Shown here: positions 11,201 through 20,651 of the stretch, in pieces
Layout of the letters: each line of letters begins with the position of its first letter
Position numbering within the stretch: the first letter of the stretch is position 1
Origin: Chara braunii
Lineage: Eukaryota; Streptophyta; Charophyceae; Charales; Characeae
DNA: 27,057 nt
NCBI GenBank assembly: GCA_003427395.1
Contig: BFEA01000273.1
Coordinates: 1,221,750 to 1,248,806, forward strand
Reading direction: 5' to 3'
Notes under the pieces: model-generated
Told to the model about the DNA's origin: nothing
The model's input: only the letters and a program-made list of their open reading frames with translations
The model's database searches: none
Made by a program: the position numbers and the translations under genes

Positions 11201-12393
11201 TGGGTACTTGGAAGCCATTCAGGGAAGTCCACCAAAGCCTTCAGGGTCTTTGGCATGCAGAGGAGCATTGGAAGAGAGTACTAAGAGCCATTCCAGGAAG
11301 TTGGAAGGAAATTATGGGACCAGAGAGGACCGACTCGGTAGGTACTTGGTATGTCCCCTCACGTACATATGGAAGAGAGGCGATGTGGGAACTGTAGCGG
11401 CTGACTGACAGCGGATTCAGGGAGGTCCAAAAGTGGTCTGTACTGGAACAGTCGGCTTATCTAGTACCGGCAGAGGTGGAAACAATTAGACAATGGTCTA
11501 ATCCACTGCACGCAAGAGTGATCCACGAATTAGACCGGAGAGGGAGACGAGTGTCCTCCACCTGGGTAGGGAAGGTTCCACTCCGGGATCTGGCTATAGA
11601 TCTGGTAGCATGGAGCTGGGAAGAGAGTATACCTGCAATACAAAGAGGGTATGGGCTTGATCTCTCGAACTTTTCAGTGGGTGCGTCATATAGGTTAGCG
11701 GAGCGGAGAGGGAGATCCCCAGCAGCAGTGGCGATAGCCAGATGGGGAGCAGTCCTGAGGGAGGATCTACAAGGGAAAGAGGAGAAGTTTTTGAAACTCT
11801 GGAAGGTTCTACTTACTTTGCCAGACTTGAAACAGGCGAGCCTACTATGGATGTTGTCCCTGCTTGTTACCCTCTCCGCGGTATGGTTATGCAGTAGGGG
11901 AATGGAAACCTCTCTTAAATGCACGCGCTGTACTTGGCCATTTGAATCCACCAAACATCTGTGGTGGGAGTGTCCGACATCGAGGAGGATATGGAGGTGG
12001 TGGGAAAACCACTGGAGAAGGATAGGAGGAGAAGGGATTGAATGGGATGAAAGGTGGGTTCCTCTGGGTTTTGCAGGAGGAGATCAGACAGGGTTGAAAG
12101 GTTGGGCCTATGTGGCTCACGTAGTCAGGTCAGTGATCTGCTCTTTCATCTGGGCAGACAGGAACAGATCCAGGTGCGATCAGCGTTCCGGTGCAGATGG
12201 AGAGATCAAGGCTAGTATCAAACGAGGGCTGAGGAGGGCGATCCAGGCAGACTGGCGCAGGAAAGCAAACTGTGGAAATGGTCCACGAAAGAAACTCTGG
12301 TGGTTCTTAAGATGTTGGGCGAAAGGCAATCAGTTGGCCGGGGTGCACTCAACAAGAGGTCCAGTAATCTCAAAATGGTTGAGCTCTGAGTAA
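8218..12393 (+). pseudogene. LINE ORF2: APE endonuclease, reverse transcriptase, zf-RVT-like zinc motif; broken
   Basis: ATG 8218 starts an APE-type endonuclease (TTWNVRGLGD, then ET at 8341, RLDY near 8797, SDH at 8865-8873). The stretch expected to hold GDFN is missing near 8590-8605. RT motifs follow: YRPISVLN (about 9793), DMKKAYD, LRQGCPLAPLLF, LADD (10304-10315) and RFLGVLV. The C terminus has C-x2-C-x8-H-x4-C at 11920-11973, like zf-RVT. In the family this protein nicks target DNA and primes reverse transcription there. Stops include TAA 8338, TAG 8489, TGA 8844, TAA 8874, TGA 10241, TAA 10469, TAG 10679, TAG 10932 and TAG 11395. About seven frame changes occur, one near a C9 run (9682-9690). 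At roughly 1390 codons the length is normal for a LINE ORF2. Confidence 0.87.
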
Positions 12394-12428
12394 ATTAGGT
12401 AATCTCAAAATGGTTGAGCTCTGAGTAA
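12364..12428. repeat. 30-bp perfect direct repeat across the ORF2 stop
   Basis: Two identical 30-bp copies (12364-12393 and 12399-12428) lie 35 bp apart. The first contains the last codons and TAA stop of ORF2; the second falls at the start of the 3' untranslated region. A local tandem duplication by replication or reverse-transcriptase slippage explains it. Confidence 0.9.
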
Positions 12429-12912
12429 TGTTAGGAAGGAAGGGGTTTTTAGGTTTGGAGAGTAGGGGACCAAGGTACTCGGTCAGTAGGGAGGAGGCTA
12501 GAGAGTGCAAGGAGCCAAACCAACTCACTTGGTTGGTAGGGCCGCGGTGGGCCAGGTAGAAGAGTGATGAGGAATAAGGAACAAAGGTTCCACCTGGCCG
12601 GTTAGACTGGGTCGTCGTTTTAGACGAAGGTCCGACCGTTGGTGAAGGGGAGGCTGAAGAATAGACTAGGTAAATAAAGGCAGTCTGGGAATGGATTAAA
12701 AACATAGTAACAATGGAAGTTGCAATTTGAATATTGGTATTGATTTGGAAAGTTGAAGTAATTTGGGATCCTCAGTGTTGCTGAGGCCGTAAGCGAAACT
12801 GGTTGATGTTGCCAGGATAACCCCGGGTGGAATTGTGAGGTCCCCGGCCTCCGGTTAAATTCCTTTAAATATAATGAATGAGGGTGTTGCTTAAAAAAAA
12901 AACAAAAAAAAA

Positions 12913-14155
12913 CACCCCCTCTCGTCCCCTCATGACCTGCTATTTGTTCACTCTTCCTCCCTCGCCATTCCTCCCAAAGAGGAAGCACCGGACGTGGACC
13001 CGGTGTAGGGGCCGTACCCTGAAGGACTTTCGAGCCTTGGTCGACCCCACTGCGGGTCCCATTTGGCTCGACCCGCCCACGCTCACGCTCAGGGTGCGGG
13101 TTGTTCGTCCCAGGGGCACCCCCACCTAGTGCTATGAGATGGATGGGGATGGGTCACTTGCGAGAGGGCTTTACATTGGGGGATGTAGCTCCGCTCTCGC
13201 GTCAAGATGGTAACTCTTTGGGCATTCGTGGCGTTTTCTCGCTTCAGTTAGGTCTGATCAGGCAATTGCTCCTTCCAATACGCAAGCAGTCCAGGAAGTT
13301 GATTGAAGTCTCATCTTCTTATCGTGCGCAGGCCAAGCGTCATCCATTGGGCCACGCACCTTTTCACTAAGCCTAGTGGCTCTGGGCAGCCCCGACGGCA
13401 TCCTTTGGGTAAGGCGGCATCGCCGGACCCCTAGCCGCTATATTTTTTTTGTGAGAGCCACTAGCATCGCATCACCTATCCAAGACCGCCCTTAGTCTTT
13501 CCAGGGGTCGCATTGCACAAGACAGAGACATTCCATGCAACCTCCACACAAACCAAGTCCATGCATCAACCATCCATCCAAGCGCCCGGCCTCAACTCAT
13601 CCCGCATTCATAGCTTGAGTCGGATCCAAGTCCTTTCCTTAACCATTCTCCCACCCTACTCCTCATCCGCGGGCCCAGCCCCGTTCAAATCGTCCCTAGC
13701 TACTCACCTGGGCAAGACCACACAAGACAAGTGACCAAGTACAATCCCCATTGGGGTCAACACATCGTCCCTTCCCACATTCCTAAGCTGCCTTTGCCTT
13801 CCAATCCCCCTTATGAGTTCCCTTCCCTTTCACACAGGCAAGCCATCGATCGCCTCAGTCATGCATTCCGGAGGATGGTTCAGTCAAACTGACCTCATCC
13901 AAAATCAGCACTCCTTTCCGCCTTCGCAAATGCTCTCAATAATCTCGTATCCTTTCCTTCTTGGTGGCACAAGGGACCGACAACCCTTCCCTTGTCCCCG
14001 CTTTCCACCAAGTCCGGACTAAGTTCCTTTCCGTTCGTTCCCTGGCAATGTAACAAGTGAGGGTAAAGGTTAGTCACATGCCATGGAGGGGGAAGGGGTG
14101 ACGGAAGGGTTAGGGGTTAAAGAGTTTTCAAGGAATGGAGGAAGACGGGGGGAGA
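12913..14155. other. unassigned sequence with an 11-bp inverted repeat
   Basis: No gene is supportable. An exact 11-bp inverted repeat, ctagtggctct at 13373-13383 with its complement at 13454-13464, encloses 70 bp that is GC-rich and then T-rich. Several short frames are open but carry no motif. Confidence 0.45.
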
Positions 14156-14169
14156 CGGAGAGGAAGAGA

Positions 14170-14246
<77 letters not shown>
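14156..14246. repeat. (AG)n microsatellite
   Basis: An uninterrupted run of 33 AG units occupies 14181-14246, preceded by an imperfect AG-rich lead-in. It opens the tandem-repeat island that runs to 16915. Confidence 0.95.
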
Positions 14247-14248
<2 letters not shown>

Positions 14249-14348
14249 CCTCATTCTAATCGACCTTGCTCATTGACTTACCCTAACTGATCCTATCCGA
14301 GGTTCCATGCATCCCCCTTGCGCCCCCCCCCCCTCTTTAGGACTTTCA

Positions 14349-15470
14349 GGTGGACGGGCGGGGGTGATGGAGGAGGAAGAAGAGTTGGGGGTGGTCGGCT
14401 ATGGTGGACGGGCGTGGGTGATGGAGGAAGAAGAAGGGTAGGAGGTGGTTGACTATGGTGGATGGGTGTGGGTGATGGAGGAAGAAGAAGGGTTGGGGGT
14501 GGTCAGCTATGGTGGACGGGTGTGGGTGATGGAGGACGAAGAAGGGTTGGAGGTGGTTCGCTATGGTGGACGGGTGTGGGTGATAGAGGAAGAAGAAGGG
14601 TTGGAGGTGGTTGGCTATGGAGGACGGGCGTGGGTGATGGAGGAGGAAGAAGGGTTGAGGGTGGTCGGCTATGGTGGACGGGCGTGGGTGATGGAGGAAG
14701 AAGAAGGGTTGGAGGTGGTTGGCTATGGTGAACGGGTGTGGGTGATGGAGGAAGAAGAAGGGTTGGGGACGGTCGGTTATGGTGGACGGGTGTGGGTGAT
14801 GGAGGAAGAAGAAGGGTTGGAGGTGGTTGGCTATGGTGGACGGGTGTGGGTGATGGAGGAAGAAGAAGGGTTGGAGGAGGTTGGCTATGGTGGACGGGCG
14901 TGGGTGATGGAGGAGGAAGAAGGGTTGGGGGTGGTCAGCTATGGTGGACGGGCGTGGGTGATGGAGGAAGAAGAAGGGTAGGACGTGGTTGGCTATGGTG
15001 GATGGGTATGGGTGGTGGAGGAAGAAGAAGGGTTGGGGGCGGTCGGCTATGGTGGAAGGGTGTGGGTGATGGAGGAAGAAGAAGGGTTGGAGGTGGTTGG
15101 CTATAGTGGACGGGTGTGGGTGATGGAGGAAGAAGAAGGGTTGGGGGTGGTCGGCTATGGTGGACGGGTGTGGGTGATGGAGAAAGAAGAAGGGTTAGAG
15201 GTGGTTGGCTATGGTGGACGGGTGTGGGTGATGGAGGAAGAAGAAGGGTTGGAGGTGGTTGACTATGATGGACAGGCGTGGGTGATGAAGGAGGAAGAAG
15301 GGTTGGGGATGGTCGGCTATGGTGGACGGGCGTGGGTGATGCAGGAAGAAGAAGGGTTAGAGGTCATTGGTTATGGTGGACGGGCGTGGGTGATGTAGGA
15401 AGAAGAAGGGTTGAGGGTAACTGGCTATGGGGGCGGGTGTGAGTGATGAAGGGGGAAGAGGGGTTGGAGG
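14349..15470 (+). repeat. 54-bp minisatellite, about 20 units, with higher-order structure
   Basis: Units repeat every 54 bp from about 14364. Because 54 is a multiple of three, one frame stays open and would encode an 18-residue unit close to VMEEEEGLEVVGYGGRVW. TAG stops interrupt it at 14979 and 15396, and another lies in unit 2. Two unit types alternate, one with aggtggttggc and one with gggtggtcggc. The type order suggests a five-unit superunit. The + strand is very G-rich, so G-quadruplexes are possible. I read this as a DNA repeat, not a gene. Confidence 0.92.
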
Positions 15471-15594
15471 TGTTCGCGATTAGAGGAGCGGAGGTGACAG
15501 TGAAAGCTTATCGGACACAACCTAACTCTTAACCCCATGCTCCCTTTCTAACCCGGGTGGCCGGCCACCTCATAATGTTCTCGGAAGGCACCGG

Positions 15595-16550
15595 TCCCGT
15601 AATAGAGGAAGGACTGAGCGGGGCTACCGGATTGCAACACACACACCTACTCATACCGCAGGTCACCGGTTGCAGCAAGGAGTAAGGGTGGGTTGAACAT
15701 GTTACTGGGGACTGCAACACATACACATACACATACCGGGTGTCGCCGTCGTCATCCAATTAGTTAACATACCGCCTAGCCATCTTTGATTTACATAATG
15801 ACATCTAGATTTAAGTGCTTCTGATTTTATTAAGTCAGAAGCAAAGGGTGAGGATGGACTGAACAGATTATCGGGGACTGCAGCACAAACTCATACACAT
15901 ATCGGGGGTCACTACGTACAGCAAGGGGTAAAAGGTGGACTGAACAAGTTACCGGGGACTACAGCACATACACACACACACACCGGGGTTCACTGGGTAC
16001 AGCAGAGGGTAAAGGTGGACTGAACAAGTTACCAGGGACTGCAACACATACACACACACATACCGGGGGTCACTGGGTACAGCAAGGGCTAAAGGCGGAC
16101 TAAACAAGTTACCGAGGACTGCAGCACATATACACACACATACCGTGGTTCACTGGGTACAGCAAAGGGTGAAAGGGTAGACTGAACAAGTTACCAGGTA
16201 CTGCAGCACATACACATACACATACCAGGGTTCACTGGGTACAACAAGAGGTAAAGGTGTACAGAACAAGTTACCGGGGACTGCAGCACATACACACATA
16301 CACACCGGGGTTCACTGGGTACAGCAGGGGGTAAAGGTGGACTGAACAAGTTACCAGGGACTGCAACACATACACACACACATACCGGGGGTCACTGGGT
16401 ACAGCAAGGGGTAAAGGCGGACTGAACAAGTTACCGGGGACTGCAACACATATACACACACAAACCGGGGTTCACTGGGTACAGCAAAGAGTGAGGATGG
16501 ACTGAAGAGGTTATCGAGGACTGCAACAATTACACACACACAAACTACAA
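15595..16550. repeat. 80-bp tandem repeat, about 11 units, with higher-order structure
   Basis: The landmark ggactgcagcac or ggactgcaacac recurs at about 15629, 15709, 15875, 15956, 16036, 16116, 16198, 16276, 16356, 16436 and 16516, nearly always 80-82 bp apart. Each unit contains a short CA-rich tract and the word ttcactgggtacagca or a close variant. The 15709-to-15875 gap is 166 bp because one unit is disrupted by about 86 bp of unrelated AT-rich sequence. Eighty is not a multiple of three, so similar short frames reappear on the - strand every 80 bp; these are not genes. Confidence 0.93.
15737..15842. other. AT-rich insert with hairpin inside the 80-bp array
   Basis: The sequence departs from the 80-bp consensus here and returns to it from 15843. 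The insert is AT-rich and ends in gcttctga (15817-15824), a 10-nt loop and tcagaagc (15835-15842). It may be a tiny mobile-element scar or a local rearrangement. Confidence 0.5.
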
Positions 16551-16566
16551 TCCAATAGCAAGATTG

Positions 16567-16915
16567 AAAGCAACCTGTCTAGGAGGAAAGTTCGTCGAGG
16601 CACTCCAAGGCGATTTGCCACTTACACATGCATCAAATCAGTGACAACTCAAGATTTGAAGCATCTATACAAGGGGAAAGATCACTGGAGCATCCCAAGA
16701 TGAATCGCAACTTATCCAAGCTCCCAAATCAGTGAAAGCACAAGTTTGCAGCATCTTCACAAGGGGGAAAATTCACCGATCTATCACCAGATGAATCGCA
16801 ACTTACCCAAGCACCCAAATCAAAGAGAACACAAGATTTGAAGCATCAACACAAGGGGAAAGTTCACCGAACTATCACAAGATGAATCGCAACTTACCTT
16901 ACCACCCAAATGCTT
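16567..16915. repeat. 91-bp tandem repeat, four units
   Basis: The word gatgaatcgcaactta recurs at 16699, 16790 and 16881, exactly 91 bp apart. A more diverged first copy (gatttgccacttac) lies about 90 bp earlier. Units share aagcatc, acaaggggaaa and cccaaatca blocks. The unit is unrelated to the 54- and 80-bp repeats beside it. Confidence 0.88.
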
Positions 16916-19421
16916 GGTTCTAGTCTCCGGAGTATGACTTTTTCTCCCTCCCAAGCTCTTCCCTCCTTCCTTCACACCTCTCCTCTAGCTATGGCAGGCT
17001 CTTACCTCTAAGGTTGTGGAATCCTTCCCTCAAGAAGAGCTAAGGGGACCCCTTTCAGCCTTTCCTCCTACCTCACAGCCTGAGGGTTATGGCGGACCAC
17101 TCTCCTTGCTTCCTCTTAGCCTCTAGGCCTTCTTCCTTAGTCTCATCACCATAGCCAGAGTCCAGGCTAGCTCCGGCTCCCACTCCCTTGCTTCATTTCC
17201 ACTCGGACTGTCTCCTAGACTCATTTGGGCAGCATGGGCACCTCTCATGCTCAAATGAGAGTGGCGGCCTGCACCTCCAGCATATGTAGGCTGGAACAGG
17301 TGCACCGCCCAACCTCTAGGCCTGTCCAAGTGCCTCTAGGTGGGCCAAGGTACCCCCAAGGCCAAATTTCCGATTTTGGCCTATCCGGAGGTACCTGGGC
17401 CTCATTTTGGCCAGGTACATGCAGCCTGAGAGGCCGGTACCTTCTCGGACTACCCCTTGGTCTACCCCGGCCTCTTTTTACTTCAAAAAAAGATGCCTTT
17501 TGGGGTACCACTTCCCAAAATGCAGCCTTTACTGAATTTTGAGGGCCTAAAGATCCATTTTTCGTCTTTTTCCTAGTCTAGGCCTCTTTTGGGTCGGCCG
17601 TTGCATTTTTCCAAGTGACGGCTCAAATCTCAGCCTTGGATTTTGCTAAGATCGATGGTTCCCATCATTCCGAGCTACTCCAAGCTCCCCTTGGTTCAAA
17701 TTTGAGCTTCCACCTTCAATTTTATAACTTTCTGGTGTATTTGGCCCTAACTTTGGGCCAAATACTCAATTTTTGTCTTCTTCCTCTTTTGTTTTCCCTC
17801 CCTTTTGCTGCCAACTCATTTCGGAGCTAGCCGTTTTGTGTCAGCCCATAAAAAACGGCTAGATTTCCTCCTCCGCAAGATCAGATCTCAAATCTAAGGC
17901 CCAAAAATGAGCCGGCCAACTCACATCGGCATTCTTCCTTATTTTTGCTGCTTAAATTCAGATATTGCAGAGATAATGCCCCAAGGATCTTATCTCTGCA
18001 ATCCGGACTGCCCTCCTAGGATCTAGGAGGGATGAGGTCATCATTGAGACCTGCCAGTCCCTACCGCTGCAGTCCCAACCTGGCGGCACATTTTCCTCCA
18101 CCCATTCCTCCTCCTTTGTCTCATTCTCTCCGTTTTTCCTCTCCCTCCTCTTTTATTACTGTTGGGACAAGTGTCCAACAACTAGTTCTCCTCTTTGTAG
18201 CTGTTGGACCTTTCCCCAGGCCTGATTTTGTAGCCGGCATGTGGCCTTGCACCTCGGACTGCAGTAGTGGCACCCCCAAGGTCCAAGGAGGCTCCTTTTT
18301 GTTGCCGCCGCTTCCAGTTTGAGACCCCCTTACTCCGATTCTCTCCGACCAGCCTCTTCTCCAAGTGGAGCCCCCGGAACTTCGTTTTTTTTTGCCTGGA
18401 TGGTCCGGAATAACCCGGACTACTAGTCGGCCCCCTCATTACCACTATTCCCCCTTCTTTTCCCCTCGGCACCTCCCGCCCGCGCTTGCTGCGGCGGTAC
18501 TTAGCATTTTTATCCGGACCCCTGGCCCGGACGGTCCCGTCCACCTGACATTATGTTATCTTATTTTTATCATTGTTGTGCTTGTTCCAGGGTCCCCTTG
18601 GGTCGTCGCAGGTGCCCTCCGCCTTTCCCGTCTCACGCTCGTCTCCTTCGTTCTATCGCCAATTTTCGTCAGCGTCCGACTTCTCCTCTTTTCCTTATTG
18701 TTCCTAGTCTGTTTTCCCTTTTCTGGCGTCGTCCCAGGTGACGACCTGTTTCTCCTTGGGTCATCATGCATCCCCACCGCCCAGTCGTTCGTTGTTTCCG
18801 TCGACGATTCCCGATACTAGTCCTGCCGGTAATTCCACATTTTCGCGTGGTCATACTTGGTCCCTGACACTTTGTCCTGTCGGTACCATGTCTTCTCTTG
18901 ATCTCACGTGGTCTCCGGCGCTTGCTCTGTCGATGCCACGCCTTTTCTCTTGGTGTTTCCGACGTCCCTCTGTCTCACAGCGATCTCCGCTCCCTGCTCC
19001 TATTGTGTCCCGCATGCTATTCCGTTTCGGGTGTCGGTTCCCACCTAACCCGCGGTCTTCTTGGCCCTCTTGCCGCTGTGTCACGTTAGCGCCTTGCGCC
19101 CTATCCCTTCCCGCTTCCTTCCTTCCCTTGTTGCGCACCTCCTATGCTACTACCGACTTCCCGGTGGCCCTTCTTCGTCCTTCGGGGAAAGAGTCGCCCC
19201 TGCTATTCTCTCACAGTCCTTTGCCGCTTCCTGCTTAGACCGTCCTTTTCTAGTCTGGCGGTCCTGACGACCCTGGGCAGCCTCTAGCTTCCTGCTGCCT
19301 GTGACCACGCTTCCGATCTTTCCCGCATTCTTGCCTCCGGTTTTCTCTGTCATGCACAAATTAGTCATATACAATCTCTTGAGTGACGGGAGGTCATTCG
19401 GGACTCACCAGTCCCGACATA
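16916..19421. other. unassigned, pyrimidine-rich sequence
   Basis: Long C/T-rich stretches keep frames open on both strands (for example + 18365-18820 and - 18851-19138). None shows a recognisable domain, and composition alone explains their length. The hairpin pair at 17964-18031 is the only clear structure. Confidence 0.45.
17964..18031. repeat. two adjacent perfect hairpins
   Basis: The first hairpin has 13-bp arms (attgcagagataa at 17964-17976; complement at 17990-18002) and a 13-nt loop. Nine bases later the second has 8-bp arms (ccctccta 18011-18018; taggaggg 18024-18031) and a 5-nt loop. Both are perfect. No gene flanks them closely. Confidence 0.75.
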
Positions 19422-19455
19422 TTCCCCCCACTCATTCGCGATGTCCTCATCACGC
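19422..19455 (+). repeat. leader-and-start motif, copy 1
   Basis: This 34-bp block (ttccccccactca, then an ATG at 19441 followed by tcctcatcacgc) is closely matched at 20617-20651. After the ATG the frame here runs only about 15 codons before a stop. Confidence 0.55.
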
Positions 19456-20468
19456 ACCAATCCACGGTCAGTAGGAATTTTTGAGTGATAGACAGACAGG
19501 GAAGAGGAGTGGGATGGGATGAGTAGTTAGCTTGTCAGGGTTCTTTTTGTCTTTCCCGCTCTTTTCTTGGGTCCTTCCTTAAGTTTCCGCCCCTTGGGCG
19601 GGGGAGGGTATGGAGGGGTCAAGAGGGTATGGAGGGGTCAAGGTTTTGCTTCGGGTTTCCTTTGGATTGCGTAACGTTCCCAAGCTCAATAATGTCTTTG
19701 TAACGAGCGCGTAACACTCTCTGTGCATCAACGTCCGTCTCACATCTGTATCTCTTTCTCACTGGAACTCCCAAATACCCAAGAGTTTCCCCACAACCTC
19801 CCGTATTGTTTCATAAGAGAGAGGACGACGCGCCCATCACCCTCCCCAGGGACCGAGGTAAAAGGGAGATTTTGGCGACGGATGTTACAAGGATCATTCG
19901 CCATGACTTCCTCCAGGTGCGACCTAGCAACACGTCAAGGAGCTTAAGCAGCTTGGTGTCTCTTTCCCTCATCAAGTCGACTAGCATCGCCACATGGAGG
20001 GGTCTGACCACAGACATGCCCTACAACCAGTTTTTCATTGTTCGTTATTTCTCGCTCTCGACAATGTCTTCAAGGCTGCATTCATAATCTCAAATATATC
20101 TTCCCATTTCATTGAGAAAACATTCTCGAGCAGAAATCCTTTTGGTTTCGTCTCATTCATTACTCTTAGGACATCCACACATTTTCAGTACAATTTTTCC
20201 TCTCCCCAAAGGTCAGACATAAATCCACATGCATTTTTCCCGGGTCATTTCTCCCGGCCTTTCTCAGGTCCTGCCAATTTCGCATGCATATCATCCTCTG
20301 CCCTTTCTTGCCCTTTACTTAATTGACGCTTCATGTGCAATGCTTGGTTCACCCCCTAGCCACTTCTCATCTTTTCAAGCTTATACGAGCCGGTTACACA
20401 GCCAACTCTCAGTCTGCCAGTTCCAGTTCCTACCATGTCACTTGCTCAAGTCCTTTCTGCGCTGGCGT
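19456..20468. other. unassigned sequence with a 19-bp direct repeat
   Basis: A perfect 19-bp tandem repeat, gagggtatggaggggtcaa, lies at 19604-19622 and 19623-19641. Around 19806-20087 both strands have open frames of 70-90 codons with plausible composition, but neither has a motif, so I call no gene. Confidence 0.45.
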
Positions 20469-20585
20469 CTTGCCAGGCCCCCTTTTCTCAGGCCTATACA
20501 AAGTCAATTACAATTTTTTTCTGTTCCGGCCATCTTGACAGGCCCCTTTTTTACAAGCCCATGCAAAATCGATTACAAGTCTTGT
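20469..20585. repeat. imperfect 65-bp tandem duplication
   Basis: The block beginning cttgccaggcccccttt (20469) recurs in diverged form at 20534 as cttgacaggcccctttt. Both copies continue into a tacaa...tcgattacaa-like segment. A weaker third match may lie near 20370. Confidence 0.6.
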
Positions 20586-20616
20586 TCCATGCGTATTTAT
20601 TTGTAGATGGCGCACC

Positions 20617-20651
20617 TTCCCCCCACTCAAAACGTGATGTCCCCATCGCGC
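20617..20651 (+). repeat. leader-and-start motif, copy 2
   Basis: This is the second copy of the motif at 19422-19455, differing at a few positions and by one base in length. Its ATG (20637) opens the reading frame annotated at 20637-21421. The C-rich block directly before the ATG is therefore conserved together with the start codon. Confidence 0.55.

Larger units (their letters stand above)
5655..12912 (+). mobile_element. degenerate L1-clade-like LINE retrotransposon
   Basis: The order is that of a non-LTR retrotransposon: ORF1 (gag-like), overlapping ORF2 (endonuclease, RT, zinc motif), a 3' untranslated region of about 500 bp (12394-12892) and an A-rich tail (12893-12912, twenty bases interrupted by one C). 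There are no LTRs. The DUF4283-like ORF1 and zf-RVT-like C terminus of ORF2 point to plant L1-clade elements. ORF1 is broken by four stops, ORF2 by stops, frameshifts and a deletion, so the copy is dead. The left limit given is only where the ORF1 frame becomes open; the true 5' end may lie further upstream. No target-site duplication was identified. Confidence 0.85.

Noticed and set aside
15949-16539. Several similar 62-codon - strand frames
   Set aside because: They are repeated readings of the 80-bp tandem array and reappear every 80 bp.
14156-16915. CRISPR-like array
   Set aside because: Units are contiguous tandem repeats without unique spacers, in a eukaryote-like context.
18365-18820. 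151-codon + frame with hydrophobic stretches resembling membrane segments
   Set aside because: Pyrimidine-rich DNA gives Leu/Phe/Ser/Pro-rich frames by default. The opposite strand is equally open, and nothing recognisable was seen.
19811-20087. Overlapping + and - strand frames with protein-like composition
   Set aside because: Both strands are open, neither has a recognisable motif, and I could not choose between them.
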